Assembly: GCA_016764475.1 (NCBI GenBank)
Contig: JAESRV010000097.1
Span: forward strand, 5,766 to 42,994
DNA length: 37,229 nt
Direction of reading: 5' to 3'
From: Amylibacter sp.
GTDB lineage: Bacteria > Pseudomonadota > Alphaproteobacteria > Rhodobacterales > Rhodobacteraceae
In this document: positions 8,762-17,931 of the stretch, piece by piece
Layout of the letters: every line of letters starts with the position of its first letter
Numbering within the stretch: position 1 is the first letter of the stretch
The notes under the pieces: model-generated
What the model was told of the DNA's origin: nothing
What the model saw: only the letters and a program-made list of their open reading frames with translations
The model's database searches: none
Program-made: the position numbers and the translations under genes

Positions 8762-9457
8762 TCATTTACCCAAAGTGTGATGCACCAATACCGTGTTTAC
8801 CCCGTGTAAAACACACCTGATCGGGGCCTGCAATGTTGTCCCGTCGCCCTCTTCCGCTTCTATGTACGAGGCCAATTTTTCAGGCCCTGTGATTAGCAAA
8901 TGGATGTTCTTTGCCGCAGCCAATACTGGTGCGGTCATGGTTAGGCGTTGTTCTGGCTGGCTATCACTGGTCATCACCATCAAAGGTGGCGCGTCAGGCG
9001 CAAGGGCTGCGGGCAATTCAGCCGCATCGGGGAACAGGCTGGCCGTGTGCATATCGGCCCCCATGCCCAGAACCACCACATCCAAGGGTAAATGCGGTGT
9101 GTATCGTTCGGTGGCAGAGGCAAGTGCATCATCAGGGGTCTGATCTACCGCCCCCATTGGAAGCAATTTCGCTTTAGAAGATGCATTTTGGCTTAGATAA
9201 TGCTCGACCATGCGGTAGTTAGACCTAAATGGATCAGTGGGCTGCAAGCGTTCATCGGTCAGCAAAACTGTAACGTTTTGCCAATCCATTTCCATCAGGC
9301 TAAGACGTTCCAGAAACGGTGCGGGCGTGGTACCACCTGGTACGGCCAACACTGCACGGCCCTTATCTGCCAAACATTGCTTAAGCTGCTTGGCCACTAT
9401 TTTGGCCAGCCCTGTCATCAGGGTTTCAAAGTCTGGATAATCCAACAGAACACTCAT
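8762..9457 (-). CDS. pgl: 6-phosphogluconolactonase
   Basis: AVPGGTTPAPFLERLS, LLTDER, VVLGMGADMHTASLFPDA; immediately downstream of zwf. Confidence 0.93.
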   Translation of the reverse strand: MSVLLDYPDFETLMTGLAKIVAKQLKQCLADKGRAVLAVPGGTTPAPFLERLSLMEMDWQNVTVLLTDERLQPTDPFRSNYRMVEHYLSQNASSKAKLLPMGAVDQTPDDALASATERYTPHLPLDVVVLGMGADMHTASLFPDAAELPAALAPDAPPLMVMTSDSQPEQRLTMTAPVLAAAKNIHLLITGPEKLASYIEAEEGDGTTLQAPIRCVLHGVNTVLVHHTLGK

Positions 9458-9460
9458 GAT

Positions 9461-10909
9461 CTACACCTCTCGCCAACGGCGGCCATCTTTGTGCATCAGC
9501 ATTAAACTATCGTCAGGCCCATTGCCACCTGCATCATAAGGTGCTGGTTTCGCTTGTTTTTCCTCCCAATTTTTGATGATTGGGTCAACCCATCCCCAAG
9601 CCGCTTCCACCTCATCACCGCGCATAAACAGGGTTTGGTCACCCCGGATCACATCCATGATCAGCCGTTCATACGCGTCCGGAATACTTAGCTCATCATC
9701 ACCCAGAACCTCGGCAAAGGTCATGTCCAGCGGCACTTCAGTCAAACGCATACCGCCCGGCCCCGGTTCCTTGATCGTCATGCTTAGATTGATGCCTTCA
9801 TCGGGTTGCAAACGGATGGTCAGCACATTGCCTTTCAAATCCTGACTGTCTGCAAAAATCGAATGTGGCGGGTCTTTGAATACCACGGCAATTTCCGATG
9901 CACGGTTGCGCAGTTTTTTGCCCGTGCGCAGATAAAACGGTGTGCCCACCCACCGCCAATTCGACAGGTTGGCTTTAAGTGCGATATAGCTTTCTGTGGT
10001 GCTGTCAGGGTTACCGCTTTCATCTTGATAGCTGGGGCTATCGCCATCCGCACGATACTGTCCGCGCACAATATCCACTTCAAGTATAGGATCCAGTGCT
10101 TTGATAACTTTAAGTTTTTCGTCCCGAACAGAGGTCGCATCAAACGTTGCAGGTGGTTCCATCGCGGTCAAGCAAAAAAGTTGCATCAGGTGGTTTTGGA
10201 TCATGTCGCGCATAGCACCCGACTTGTCATAGTAAGCCCCGCGCCCTTCAACCCCGATACTTTCGGCGACCGTGATTTGCACATGGTCGATGTGTTGCGA
10301 ATTCCACAACGGTTCAAACAGCGCATTGGCAAAGCGCAAAGCCATCAGGTTCTGCACGGTTTCCTTGCCCAGATAATGGTCAATGCGAAAGATCTGATCC
10401 TCGTTAAAACTGCGCGCCAGCTCTGCATTCAAGGCTTGTGCGCTGGCCAGATCGCGGCCAAAGGGTTTTTCCACCACAATGCGGCTGTTGTCATTGGTGA
10501 TTTTATGTTTCAATAAACGCTCTGCCAAAGGCGCAAATAAAGACGGGCCGACCGAGAAATAAAACGCGTGAATAACGCCCTTGCGCAGGGTTTTAGCTAG
10601 GGGTTCCCAGCCTTCATCGCCCAAAGCGTCCAGTTTGATATAAGACAGGCGTTCCAGAAAAAACTCAATTTGTTTTTTGTTCTTCTTTTTGGATTTTACA
10701 AATTTTTCAAGGGCTTCACGCACAAAGCTCTTAAACTCATCTTGGGTAAAATCAGAACGCGCAGCGCAGATAATCCGTGCGGTTTCAGGCATTTGCCCCG
10801 CACAAAGCCGCCGAAACAGGCCTGGCAGAATTTTGCGTTTTGCCAAATCACCCGTGCCGCCGATTATCACCAGATCAAAGTCATCAACAGGTATCGTTTG
10901 CGCAGCCAT
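9461..10909 (-). CDS. zwf: glucose-6-phosphate 1-dehydrogenase
   Basis: IIGGTGDLAKRKILPGLF cofactor motif and RIDHYLGKETVQN active-site motif. Confidence 0.96.
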   Translation of the reverse strand: MAAQTIPVDDFDLVIIGGTGDLAKRKILPGLFRRLCAGQMPETARIICAARSDFTQDEFKSFVREALEKFVKSKKKNKKQIEFFLERLSYIKLDALGDEGWEPLAKTLRKGVIHAFYFSVGPSLFAPLAERLLKHKITNDNSRIVVEKPFGRDLASAQALNAELARSFNEDQIFRIDHYLGKETVQNLMALRFANALFEPLWNSQHIDHVQITVAESIGVEGRGAYYDKSGAMRDMIQNHLMQLFCLTAMEPPATFDATSVRDEKLKVIKALDPILEVDIVRGQYRADGDSPSYQDESGNPDSTTESYIALKANLSNWRWVGTPFYLRTGKKLRNRASEIAVVFKDPPHSIFADSQDLKGNVLTIRLQPDEGINLSMTIKEPGPGGMRLTEVPLDMTFAEVLGDDELSIPDAYERLIMDVIRGDQTLFMRGDEVEAAWGWVDPIIKNWEEKQAKPAPYDAGGNGPDDSLMLMHKDGRRWREV

Positions 10910-11064
10910 CGGTTAACCCTTTATGTTTTTTTAATTATTACAATAGTATCCGACCGCTGCAAGCGAAACACACCAACCATCACATCATTGTGGGCATTTA
11001 CCAAAAACCTTTTCAGGCAAGCCCAAACCGTGTAGCCACGGTATAAATAACGCGCAGGCCCCTG

Positions 11065-12027
11065 ATGAACGACCAATCTTTTGACACCAACCACGCCAAA
11101 CCGCTTGGCAAGTTTGAACACCCTGACATTACCGCCAAGGGTGAGACCCGCGCCTCTGTGCCCTTGATCGGGGCCACAACGCTTTGGTTTAATACCGGTA
11201 CTTTGTGCAATATCGAATGTGTGAACTGCTATATTGAAAGCTCGCCCACGAACGATGCTTTGGTTTATATTACTCCCGAAGAGGTGGTGGATTATCTGGA
11301 TCAGATCAAGGCGCGTAACTGGCCAACAACCGAGATCGGCTTCACGGGCGGCGAGCCGTTTATGAACCCCGATATGATAGATATGACGCGCGCCTGTCTG
11401 GAACGCGGGTATGAGGTGCTGATCCTGACCAATGCGATGCTACCGATGATGCGCAAATCCGTGAAAGCGGGGCTTTTGGCATTGCAGGCAGAGTTTGGTG
11501 ACAATCTTACAATGCGGGTGTCTTTGGATCACTTCAAGGCGGAATATCACGATACAGAACGTGGTCGCGGATCGTATAATGTTACCATCAAAGGCATGCA
11601 GTGGCTGCGCGACAACGGCTTTAAAATGGCCGTGGCCGGGCGCACGGTTTGGGGTGATAGTGATGCGCAAAGCCGTGCGGGTTATAATGCGCTGTTTGCA
11701 GAGCATGGCTTTGATATTGATGCGCATAATCCTGCCATGACAGTGTTGTTTCCCGAGATGGATATGTCAGTGAAAGTTCCTGAAATTACAACAGCTTGCT
11801 GGGGTATCTTAAACAAGAAAAAAAGCGATGTGATGTGTTCTTCATCGCGTATGGTGGTCAAACGCAAAGGCGCAAGTAAGCCTGCCGTTCTGGCCTGTAC
11901 ATTGCTGGCTTATAGCCCCGAATTTGAACTGGGTGAAACGTTGGAACAGGCCGAAGGTGACGTGAAACTGAACCATCCGCATTGTGCTAAGTTTTGTGTT
12001 TTGGGCGGGGCCAGTTGTTCGGGGTAA
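11065..12027 (+). CDS. radical SAM protein of unknown function with Cys-rich C-terminus
   Basis: CNIECVNC (CX3CX2C), FTGGEPFMNPD; C-terminal HPHCAKFCVLGGASCSG. Confidence 0.85.
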   Translation: MNDQSFDTNHAKPLGKFEHPDITAKGETRASVPLIGATTLWFNTGTLCNIECVNCYIESSPTNDALVYITPEEVVDYLDQIKARNWPTTEIGFTGGEPFMNPDMIDMTRACLERGYEVLILTNAMLPMMRKSVKAGLLALQAEFGDNLTMRVSLDHFKAEYHDTERGRGSYNVTIKGMQWLRDNGFKMAVAGRTVWGDSDAQSRAGYNALFAEHGFDIDAHNPAMTVLFPEMDMSVKVPEITTACWGILNKKKSDVMCSSSRMVVKRKGASKPAVLACTLLAYSPEFELGETLEQAEGDVKLNHPHCAKFCVLGGASCSG

Positions 12028-12059
12028 AACCACCGAACTTACCAGCCAAATATCCTAAG

Positions 12060-13175
12060 TTAACGCGCCTTTAACGCATCTTCCAACACCGATTTGACCA
12101 CGGCCAAATCCACATCACGGGTCACAAAACTATCGCCGATAGATCGCGCCATGATAAACGCCAGCTTACCGTTTTGCACTTTCTTGTCCTGTGCCATCAG
12201 GGCCAGCAGCCCGTCTGCATCAGGCAGGTCACCGTCGATATCTGACAAATCAACCTTCATGCCCATTACTTTCAAATGTGCGCGTACACGGCTTGGGGCC
12301 TCTTGGCTACAAAGCCCCAACCGCATAGAGGTTTCAAACGCCAAGGCGCAACCGATGGCCACACCTTCACCGTGTAATAAGCGGTCGGAATAGCCGGTTG
12401 CGGCCTCTAGCGCGTGGCAAAATGTGTGGCCCAGGTTCAGTAAGGCTCGGTCACCGTGTTCTTTTTCATCACGTGCCACGATATCCGCTTTCATCTGGCA
12501 AGACCGCTTCACGGCATAGATGCGTTTCGCCATATCACCCGCCGCCATCGCAGGGCCATTATCTTCTAGCCATTCAAAGAATGCGGCATCCCCCAGCATA
12601 CCGTATTTAACCACTTCGCCGTAGCCTGCCAGAAAGTCACGTGGTTTCAATGTGCCCAGAACCTCCACATCAGCCAGTACCAGTTGCGGTTGATAAAATG
12701 CCCCTACCAGATTTTTGCCCTGCGGTGAATTTATTCCGGTTTTGCCCCCGACAGAGCTGTCAACCTGCGCCAGTAATGATGTTGGAACTTGCACAAATCG
12801 AACGCCACGGCGCATAATTGCGGCAGAAAACCCTGCTAAATCACCAATAACCCCACCTCCGAACGCAATGACGATATCATCGCGCTCAATCTGTTCGGCC
12901 AATAGCCACTCAACAGTTTTTTGCAGGTTTTCCCAAGATTTTGTGGCTTCACCGGCGGGTAATTTCAATACCGTGCAGCTGATCCCTTCGGCTGCCAGCC
13001 CCGCCTCTAGGGTAGCCAAATGCAAAGCGGCCACGTTTTCATCTGTAATCACCGCCACATATTTGCGCTTCAAAAACGGCTTTATATAAGTGCCTATATT
13101 GGGCAACAGGTTCGGCCCGATATGAATGTCGTAAGAACGATCGCCCAGATCTACATGTACAGTTTCTTTTTGCAT
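12060..13175 (-). CDS. aroB: 3-dehydroquinate synthase
   Basis: AFGGGVIGDLAGFSAAIMRRGV, VDSSVGGKTGIN, LNLGHTFCHALEA. Confidence 0.96.
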   Translation of the reverse strand: MQKETVHVDLGDRSYDIHIGPNLLPNIGTYIKPFLKRKYVAVITDENVAALHLATLEAGLAAEGISCTVLKLPAGEATKSWENLQKTVEWLLAEQIERDDIVIAFGGGVIGDLAGFSAAIMRRGVRFVQVPTSLLAQVDSSVGGKTGINSPQGKNLVGAFYQPQLVLADVEVLGTLKPRDFLAGYGEVVKYGMLGDAAFFEWLEDNGPAMAAGDMAKRIYAVKRSCQMKADIVARDEKEHGDRALLNLGHTFCHALEAATGYSDRLLHGEGVAIGCALAFETSMRLGLCSQEAPSRVRAHLKVMGMKVDLSDIDGDLPDADGLLALMAQDKKVQNGKLAFIMARSIGDSFVTRDVDLAVVKSVLEDALKAR

Positions 13176-13176
13176 T

Positions 13177-13740
13177 TCAGTCCTTCACAACCCCGCTTAT
13201 GGGGTTGTCCAATAATGTTTTAACGGTTTTTGCCGTCATTTGTTCCAGTGTCAGTTCGGCTTCGGCATCCACCATCAGTTCCGCCTTGGCGTAAAGTGGC
13301 GTGCGCGCATTCAGCAATGCGGTCAGCTTGGCCTTTGGGTCAGCCACCCGCAATAAGGGCCGGGTATCTTTGTGGCGCACCCGTTCCCACAATATATCAA
13401 GGTCGGCGCGCAGCCATAAAGCCACGGCTTTTTGTGAAATCAGCTTGCGATTTTGCGCAGCCATATAGGCCCCACCACCGGTTGACAGCACACAAGGTGG
13501 GCCGTCCAGTAAGCGATCCAATATCTGGGTTTCTTTTTGGCGAAAGAACGCTTCACCGTCGCGTTCAAAAATTTCCGGGATTGATGCGTTTGCAGCTTTT
13601 ATAATCTCTTCATCAGAATCAATGAAATCTACGCCCAAAGCCTGCGCCAGCAACCGCCCAACGGCGGTCTTTCCAGCACCCATAAGCCCAATCAGGACAA
13701 TGGTTTTACTCAATCGGTAGGTCACTTTTGCCCCTTGCAT
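13177..13740 (-). CDS. aroK: shikimate kinase
   Basis: LIGLMGAGKTAVGR P-loop, FIDSDEEI, STGGGAY; start trimmed to ATG at 13740. Confidence 0.93.
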   Translation of the reverse strand: MQGAKVTYRLSKTIVLIGLMGAGKTAVGRLLAQALGVDFIDSDEEIIKAANASIPEIFERDGEAFFRQKETQILDRLLDGPPCVLSTGGGAYMAAQNRKLISQKAVALWLRADLDILWERVRHKDTRPLLRVADPKAKLTALLNARTPLYAKAELMVDAEAELTLEQMTAKTVKTLLDNPISGVVKD

Positions 13741-13875
13741 TTCGCCGTAAACCAGAAATGAGCAAAGTTTTGCTTTACCCCATTTCAAACTAATGACTTT
13801 TATTATATTCGTGATAACATCCCCCCCAGACAAGACAAGGTGGAACACACCACCGACAGGCAGTTAAGGTGAATT

Positions 13876-14010
13876 ATGGGTCGTTTGATAAAATTTTTGC
13901 TTATTTTGATCGTTTTAGCCGCAATCGGGTTGGTTGCGTATTCTTATTTCGGTGATATTTCATCACCCAATGTAGAGATCATTCAAACTGTTACGCCGAA
14001 TGAAAATTAG
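13876..14010 (+). CDS. 44-aa single-pass membrane small protein
   Basis: Read directly, absent from ORF track: MGRLIKFLLILIVLAAIGLVAYSYFGDISSPNVEIIQTVTPNEN*; its last 11 nt overlap the next CDS start. Confidence 0.7.
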   Translation: MGRLIKFLLILIVLAAIGLVAYSYFGDISSPNVEIIQTVTPNEN

Positions 14011-15508
14011 ATACGGGCTATCCGTTTTATTGGTGACGCTTGGCTTGCCCGCCTTGGCAGAACCGCTTTCAGCTGTGGATTGGTTATCAAAATCACTTCA
14101 AACCCCACAACAGGTGGCCCCCGAACAACCGCTTTCTGGTGTTTTAATAGAACCAATAGAAATCACCAGCCTGACGGATGTGCAAAAAGACACGGTCGGG
14201 ATTATTCCCAGCCAAATTTCAGGCATTCCACAAGATTTCTGGGGTAACAGCCGGATTGAACGCATTGCGGGCTTTATCCGCACAGCCCCCCTTGGGCAAC
14301 TGCCTGAGATTACCTCTTTATGGCGGCGCATTATACTGGCGGAAATTGATCCGCCTATAGGGGCCGGGCAGGAAAATATTCTGCTGCTGGCGCGTTTGGA
14401 CAATCTGCTGCTGGCAGGCGCATTAGATCCCGCAGAGGCCCTGTTGAAAGCCGCAGACCCAAACAACCCGCAACTGTTTCGCCGCTGGTTTGATGTCAGT
14501 ATCCTGACCCAAAGGGCAGGTAATGCTTGTGCGCGTATGGTCAAAACCCCGAACTTTGCCCCTACCCTTCAGGCGCGGATTTTCTGCTTGGCGCGTGCGG
14601 GTGACTGGCTTGCAGCCACCGTAACCTTAAACACAGGAAGAGCTTTAGGGGATTTCACGGATGATGAAGCTTTGTTGCTGGGGCGGTTCCTGGATCCCGT
14701 AGCTTATGCACAAGCACCCGATCCTGCCCTACCGAAAGTTTTAACGCCGCTGACATTTGTGATGCGTGAGGCTTTGGCCCTGCCGCGCCCTGCCCAAAGC
14801 CTGCCTTTGGCGTTTTTGCATATGGATTTGCAAAATAATGCGGGCTGGAAACTGCGCCTGACATCTGCGGAACGTCTGGTGAAAGAGGCCGCGATCCCGC
14901 CGGTTGCATTGCTTGATTTGTACCTGGAAGGCAAAGCCTCGGCCTCGGGCGGGGTATGGGCACGGGTGGACGCCGTGCAAAAGCTGAATACCGCTTTGGG
15001 GGCGGTGGACGATGACAGGCTTTCGAATGCTTTGGTCAATGCGTATCAAGCATTGGCTATTGTGGGCTTGCAATCCGTGTTGTCCGACTGGTTTGCACCG
15101 GCTTTAGAGGGCCACAAACTGAATGCGCAAGCCAAATCCATCGGCTTTGAGCTGGCGGTTCTACATGCGGATAGCCATGATTTGGCGATAAGCCTGGGAA
15201 CAAGCAAACAGTTGGAAAATTTCATTACTTCAATCCTGAAAGGGCAATTCAATGCGCCCGCCAAAGGTAACCTGCAACAGGCTGTTTTGAATGCACTGTC
15301 AGGGCTGACGACCAAAACCGTTTTGCATCAAAGCGTTGATATGGGGCGCAAAGGCGAAGCGGTTTTATCGGCTTTAACCTTGTTGCATGAAGGGGCGGCC
15401 ACCGATGTGAACGATATCGAGGTTGCTTTGTCAGTGTTGATCTATAGCGGTTTTCATGATGAGGCAGTGCGTATTGCCACCCAGTTGTTATTCGCGGCAG
15501 CACCATGA
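14000..15508 (+). CDS. uncharacterised exported protein (502 aa)
   Basis: Signal peptide (LLVTLGLPALAEP); overlaps the 44-aa ORF upstream and xerD downstream. Confidence 0.7.
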   Translation: MKIRYGLSVLLVTLGLPALAEPLSAVDWLSKSLQTPQQVAPEQPLSGVLIEPIEITSLTDVQKDTVGIIPSQISGIPQDFWGNSRIERIAGFIRTAPLGQLPEITSLWRRIILAEIDPPIGAGQENILLLARLDNLLLAGALDPAEALLKAADPNNPQLFRRWFDVSILTQRAGNACARMVKTPNFAPTLQARIFCLARAGDWLAATVTLNTGRALGDFTDDEALLLGRFLDPVAYAQAPDPALPKVLTPLTFVMREALALPRPAQSLPLAFLHMDLQNNAGWKLRLTSAERLVKEAAIPPVALLDLYLEGKASASGGVWARVDAVQKLNTALGAVDDDRLSNALVNAYQALAIVGLQSVLSDWFAPALEGHKLNAQAKSIGFELAVLHADSHDLAISLGTSKQLENFITSILKGQFNAPAKGNLQQAVLNALSGLTTKTVLHQSVDMGRKGEAVLSALTLLHEGAATDVNDIEVALSVLIYSGFHDEAVRIATQLLFAAAP

Positions 15509-16428
15509 CAAGCCATTGGATTGAAACATTTTTAGAGGCGATGCAAGCGGAACAAGACGCATCTGACAACACCATTTTAGCCTATGCGCGCGACTTGCAA
15601 GAGTTTGAAGCGCATTTGCGCAATGCCAAGCAGAATTTCAAATCGGCCACACGGGCGGATGTTGAAGCTTATATTGTTGACCTTGAAATTCGCGGTTTGG
15701 CGGCATCGACACGGGCAAGGCGATTATCGTCCCTGCGCCAGCTGTTTCGCTTTGCTTTTGAAGAAAGCTGGCGCAGTGATGACCCGTCTTCACAGATCAA
15801 AGGGCCGCGCAAAGCCCGCCATTTACCCAACACACTTTCCGAAGATGAGGTTGACCGTCTGCTGGATGCATCCCTGACCACGGGCCGCAGTAAATCAGAT
15901 CGCTTACGCAATACCTGTCTGATGCAGCTTTTATATGCAACGGGGATGCGGGTGACCGAGTTGGTATCCCTGCCTGTGGCCGCTGTGCGCGGCAATCCTG
16001 AAATGATCTTTATAAAAGGTAAAGGCGGCAAGGAACGCATGGTGCCCCTGTCACCGCCGGCCAAGATGGCTACGGCGGTGTATCTGGTGGATCGCGATAA
16101 ACATGAAGATTTGGCGCACACCAAGGGCAAACCGCCATCCAGGTTTCTGTTTCCATCCAACGGCAAGTTGGGATATCTGACACGGATCAGGTTTTACATG
16201 CTGGTTAAAGAAATTGCTGTGAATGCGGGCGTCAGCCCCGAAACCGTAACACCGCACACCCTGCGCCACGCCTTTGCCACGCATCTTTTGGCGGGCGGGG
16301 CTGATTTGCGGGTGATCCAGATGCTTTTGGGCCATGCGGATGTGGCCACGACCGAGATTTACACCCATGTTCTGGATGAAAAACTGAAGTCTTTGGTGCT
16401 GGACCATCACCCGATGGCGAAAGATTAG
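15505..16428 (+). CDS. xerD: site-specific tyrosine recombinase XerD
   Basis: ATGMRVTELVSL, HTLRHAFATHLLAGGADLRVIQMLLGHADVATTEIYTHV catalytic region (R..HxxR..H..Y). Confidence 0.93.
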   Translation: MTSHWIETFLEAMQAEQDASDNTILAYARDLQEFEAHLRNAKQNFKSATRADVEAYIVDLEIRGLAASTRARRLSSLRQLFRFAFEESWRSDDPSSQIKGPRKARHLPNTLSEDEVDRLLDASLTTGRSKSDRLRNTCLMQLLYATGMRVTELVSLPVAAVRGNPEMIFIKGKGGKERMVPLSPPAKMATAVYLVDRDKHEDLAHTKGKPPSRFLFPSNGKLGYLTRIRFYMLVKEIAVNAGVSPETVTPHTLRHAFATHLLAGGADLRVIQMLLGHADVATTEIYTHVLDEKLKSLVLDHHPMAKD

Positions 16429-16535
16429 GGTCTGTTAACCACCAAAAGCAGGGCGTCTAGTGCCGCTAAATTGGAATAAACGCCACCAAACAGCACCATA
16501 TCGCCCTGAATTTCACCCAAATCGCGGATATTCAC
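16425..16535 (-). pseudogene. N-terminal remnant of a metallophosphoesterase-family gene
   Basis: GTG-start minus-strand ORF VNIRDLGEIQGDMVLFGGVYSNLAALDALLLVVNRP*; the first ~30 residues resemble the N-terminus of a metallophosphoesterase family known from Rhodobacterales, then it stops. Confidence 0.5.
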
Positions 16536-16614
16536 CGCTTAACATCCCTTGAAGTCGCCTATATGAAGCCCCATAACAGTATCTACACCCATAAAATAAG
16601 GAACGCACACTAAA

Positions 16615-17931
16615 ATGGAAACCGCTATGTTGATCACGGCACATCTGGATGCCGCTTTTTGGATCACGATTATCAGTATTCTGGTGCTATTGGTGCTTTC
16701 CGCGTTCTTTTCAGGTTCCGAGACGGCACTGACCGCCGCCAGCCGTGGAAAACTGCACAGCCTTGCCAAGCAAGGATCGCGCGGGGCCAAGCGTGCGCTT
16801 AGGCTTACGGATGATAATGAACGTTTGATCGGCTCTGTTTTGTTGGGTAACAATCTGGTAAACATCCTGGCCACAGCACTTGCCACCAGCCTGTTCACGC
16901 GGCTTTTTGGTGATAGTGGTGTTGCAATGGCGACATTGGTGATGACTATATTAGTGTTGATTTTCGCCGAAGTACTACCCAAAACCTATGCCATTACCAA
17001 TGCAGAAGCGGCAGCCACATCCGTGTCGGCCCCTATTCGCATTGTAGTTTTAGTGCTGTCACCTATCGTGGCTGCAGTGCGTTGGTTTGTGCGGGCTATT
17101 TTACATGCTTTCGGTGTGAAAATGACAGATAAGAATGCATTAACCGCCGTACAGGAAGAAATCGCAGGTGCCATATCATTGGGCCATGACGAAGGTAGTT
17201 TTGAAAAAGACGACCGCGACCGCCTGTTGGGCGCACTTGATCTGAAAGACCGCGAGGTAGAAGAGATCATGCTTCATCGTTCAGATATCGAAATGATTGA
17301 TGCCAATGATGATCCGCAAAATATTGTGAACCAATGCTTGGATTCACCCCATACCCGTTTACCCATTTTTAAAGATGATGCAGAAAATATTGTGGGTGTT
17401 GTGCATTCCAAAGACTTGCTACGCATGGTGGAAAAGCTGCGCGGCAAGGCGGATAACCGCAAGGCCGCTATATCCAAGTTGGAAATCATGGATGTGGCGA
17501 TGAAACCGTATTTCGTGCCCGAAACCACAACGTTGAACGACCAGATGCACCAGTTTTTACGCCGGCACACGCATTTTGCATTGGTTGTGGATGAATATGG
17601 TGCTTTGCAGGGCCTGATCACGCTGGAAGATATTCTGGAAGAAATTGTCGGCGAAATTGCTGACGAACACGATAAAGAAATTCAACTTGATACGAACAAA
17701 GACACCAAAGGCAATTATGATGTGGACGGGGCCGCGACGATACGTGATTTGAACCGTACATATGACTGGAACCTGCCTGATGAGGAAGCCAATACCATCG
17801 CAGGTCTTGTGATCCATGAAGCCCAGATGATCCCAAATGAGGGACAGGTATTCAACTTTCACGGCTACCATTTCAAGATCGTGAAGCGGGAACAAAACCG
17901 CATCACAAAACTGAAAGTACGCCCGGTTTAA
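16615..17931 (+). CDS. CNNM transmembrane/CBS-domain protein (HlyC/CorC family)
   Basis: SAFFSGSETALTAASRGKL, CBS domains, HTHFALVVDEYGALQGLITLEDILEEIVGEI, CorC_HlyC C-terminal domain. Confidence 0.92.
   Translation: METAMLITAHLDAAFWITIISILVLLVLSAFFSGSETALTAASRGKLHSLAKQGSRGAKRALRLTDDNERLIGSVLLGNNLVNILATALATSLFTRLFGDSGVAMATLVMTILVLIFAEVLPKTYAITNAEAAATSVSAPIRIVVLVLSPIVAAVRWFVRAILHAFGVKMTDKNALTAVQEEIAGAISLGHDEGSFEKDDRDRLLGALDLKDREVEEIMLHRSDIEMIDANDDPQNIVNQCLDSPHTRLPIFKDDAENIVGVVHSKDLLRMVEKLRGKADNRKAAISKLEIMDVAMKPYFVPETTTLNDQMHQFLRRHTHFALVVDEYGALQGLITLEDILEEIVGEIADEHDKEIQLDTNKDTKGNYDVDGAATIRDLNRTYDWNLPDEEANTIAGLVIHEAQMIPNEGQVFNFHGYHFKIVKREQNRITKLKVRPV

Noticed and set aside
9806-10516. 236-aa + strand ORF opposite zwf
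   Set aside because: Shadow ORF of zwf with low-quality composition.
15505-16428. Tyrosine recombinase as evidence of an integrated mobile element
   Set aside because: Sequence and operon context fit housekeeping XerD; no att-like repeats or cargo seen.
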